Both the position numbers and the translations under genes were made by a program. The notes beneath the pieces were generated by a model. It was given only the letters and a program-made list of their open reading frames with translations, did no database searches and was not told where the DNA came from. From CALLMJ01 sp964493765 (GTDB lineage: Bacteria; Bacteroidota; Bacteroidia; J057; CALLMJ01), in contig CAZBPK010000017.1 of assembly GCA_964493765.1 (NCBI GenBank), positions 1 to 7,405 of the forward strand: DNA of 7,405 bases. Reading direction: 5' to 3'. This document shows positions 6,408 to 7,405 of the stretch, piece by piece. Every line of letters starts with the position of its first letter. Positions within the stretch are counted from its first letter, which is position 1.

Positions 6408-7405
6408 TTATTTTTCACTTTTTTCAACTTTTCTGGTTTTTAAAACCGCATAATTCATAGGTATCAAATAGTTTTTAATAACTTCTTTTCGTTTGAAATT
6501 ATTTAATAAAACATTGATTACGTCTTTAATGATTGCTTTTTCTTTTTTATCAATTTCCTCTTGTGTAAATCCTCTTCTTGCTAATAAAAAATGAAGTTGA
6601 GCGGCATTTTGATACAATTTTTCCATATCAACTTGACCTTCATTTTGTCCTTTAGTATATAAAGAAGCCTTTATCATTCTCAAAACTCTATGAACAAATG
6701 AACGAGCTATTTTATCTTTATTTTTTTCATTACCGTCTTTGCTAGAATCAATATGTTTTAAAAGTTTTTCACTAAAATTTAACATGCAAAAATAATCATT
6801 CCAAGAAAGGGTATGGTCAAAAACGGTGAGAGCGTTTTTTTCACCGTCGTTAAATTTTTTAGATAATTTTTCCATTTCAGCGGTTTCCTCAGCAAATTTT
6901 GCAATAGGGTGTTTATGATGACACATATAAATCCCTGCACTAAATGTAAAATTAGGATTTTCGCATACCAATTGATGAAAATTTTCTCGTAATTCTTTAA
7001 CAAAATGCAAAATATTTATCCATGAACCTATAAAAAATGCATCATCGCCGCCAGAATAAACGGTATAAATTTTATGCTTTTCACACAGAGTATTAGAGTA
7101 ACCTGCAAAAAAATTATTTAATTCTCTACTCAATGTAGCAACTCTCATCAAAGATGTTTTTCCATTTTTTTCTAAACCATAAGAAAAAATAGTACCCAAA
7201 TGATCTACATCTAATCTTAGCACTCCCAACTGTTTAAATTCTAATTTGCCATTTTCTCTATCAAACTCACTGATTTTTTCAAAACTGTAAGGCTCGGAAT
7301 TTTTTTCTTTGGTTTTTGGTATATAGTTTGCAATAATTTTATAACCAATTGCAATAGGAAATGAATAGGTTTTCTTTATATTTTCAATCTCTTTCAGTTC
7401 TGTAT
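6408..7405 (-). CDS. cas10: Cas10/Csm1, C-terminal part with intact GGDD cyclase motif (5' end outside window)
   Basis: Cas10 is the large subunit; on target RNA binding its second Palm domain makes cyclic oligoadenylate, and in most family members an N-terminal HD domain cuts ssDNA. The frame is open to the window edge, so 331 complete C-terminal codons are visible out of the roughly 750-850 typical of Csm1. Visible motifs: PYSFEKISEF and then LGVLRLDVDHLGTIFSYGL (codons from 7229), the Palm2 metal-binding Asp strand (DVDNLG in most relatives), and VYSGGDDAFFIGSW with GGDD encoded at 7052-7041. The D4 helical domain follows, ending KTRKVEKSEK. A TTG at 7229 could be misread as the start, but the family pattern continues upstream through it. 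The HD, Palm1 and zinc-binding regions lie beyond the edge, so DNase activity cannot be judged. It is the promoter-side gene of those visible in the csm operon. Confidence 0.96.
   Translation of the reverse strand, partial: TELKEIENIKKTYSFPIAIGYKIIANYIPKTKEKNSEPYSFEKISEFDRENGKLEFKQLGVLRLDVDHLGTIFSYGLEKNGKTSLMRVATLSRELNNFFAGYSNTLCEKHKIYTVYSGGDDAFFIGSWINILHFVKELRENFHQLVCENPNFTFSAGIYMCHHKHPIAKFAEETAEMEKLSKKFNDGEKNALTVFDHTLSWNDYFCMLNFSEKLLKHIDSSKDGNEKNKDKIARSFVHRVLRMIKASLYTKGQNEGQVDMEKLYQNAAQLHFLLARRGFTQEEIDKKEKAIIKDVINVLLNNFKRKEVIKNYLIPMNYAVLKTRKVEKSEK

Noticed and set aside
6779..7003. 74-codon minus-strand reading frame
   Set aside because: It is an out-of-frame shadow inside the Cas10 Palm2 region.
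7227..7229. TTG as the start of a shorter GGDD-domain protein
   Set aside because: The same frame stays open to the window edge and the upstream residues continue the Csm1 pattern, so this is an internal codon of a partial cas10.

Overview
The window carries most of a type III-A (Csm) CRISPR-Cas interference locus from a low-GC bacterium. Three things suggest a member of the Bacteroidota: the very A/T-rich sequence, the near absence of Shine-Dalgarno motifs before clear genes, and a loose TTG / TAnnTTTG-type promoter candidate. This is an inference; nothing in the window names the organism.

Layout. Bases 1-36 look like one CRISPR repeat cut by the window edge. Read on the minus strand it ends in ATTACAAC, resembling the ATTGAAAC-type crRNA 5' handle, so the array would lie to the left and be transcribed leftward. 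Bases 37 to about 462 are gene-free and A/T-rich, which fits a leader. Two genes then run rightward: a small single-span membrane protein (563-823) and, 14 bases later, a 469-residue CARF-HEPN protein of the Csm6/Csx1/Cas02710 kind (838-2247). After a 239-base convergent gap of partly different composition, the csm operon runs leftward from the right edge: cas10/csm1 (partial, 7405-6408), csm2, csm3, csm4 and csm5 (ending at 2487), with gaps of only 6-17 bases.

How they work together (family knowledge applied to motifs seen here). Cas10, Csm2, Csm3, Csm4 and Csm5 form the crRNA-guided Csm complex. Csm3 keeps the Asp expected to cut target RNA. Cas10 keeps SGGDD in its second Palm domain, so it should make cyclic oligoadenylate when target RNA is bound. 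The CARF-HEPN protein, which keeps both a CARF ligand-loop motif and an R-X6-H HEPN motif, is the expected receptor and RNase. The small membrane protein has no recognised function; its placement suggests an uncharacterised accessory partner of the CARF-HEPN effector.

Not seen: cas6, cas1, cas2, a ring nuclease, tRNA or rRNA genes, transposase genes, or the N-terminal half of Cas10, which lies beyond the right edge.
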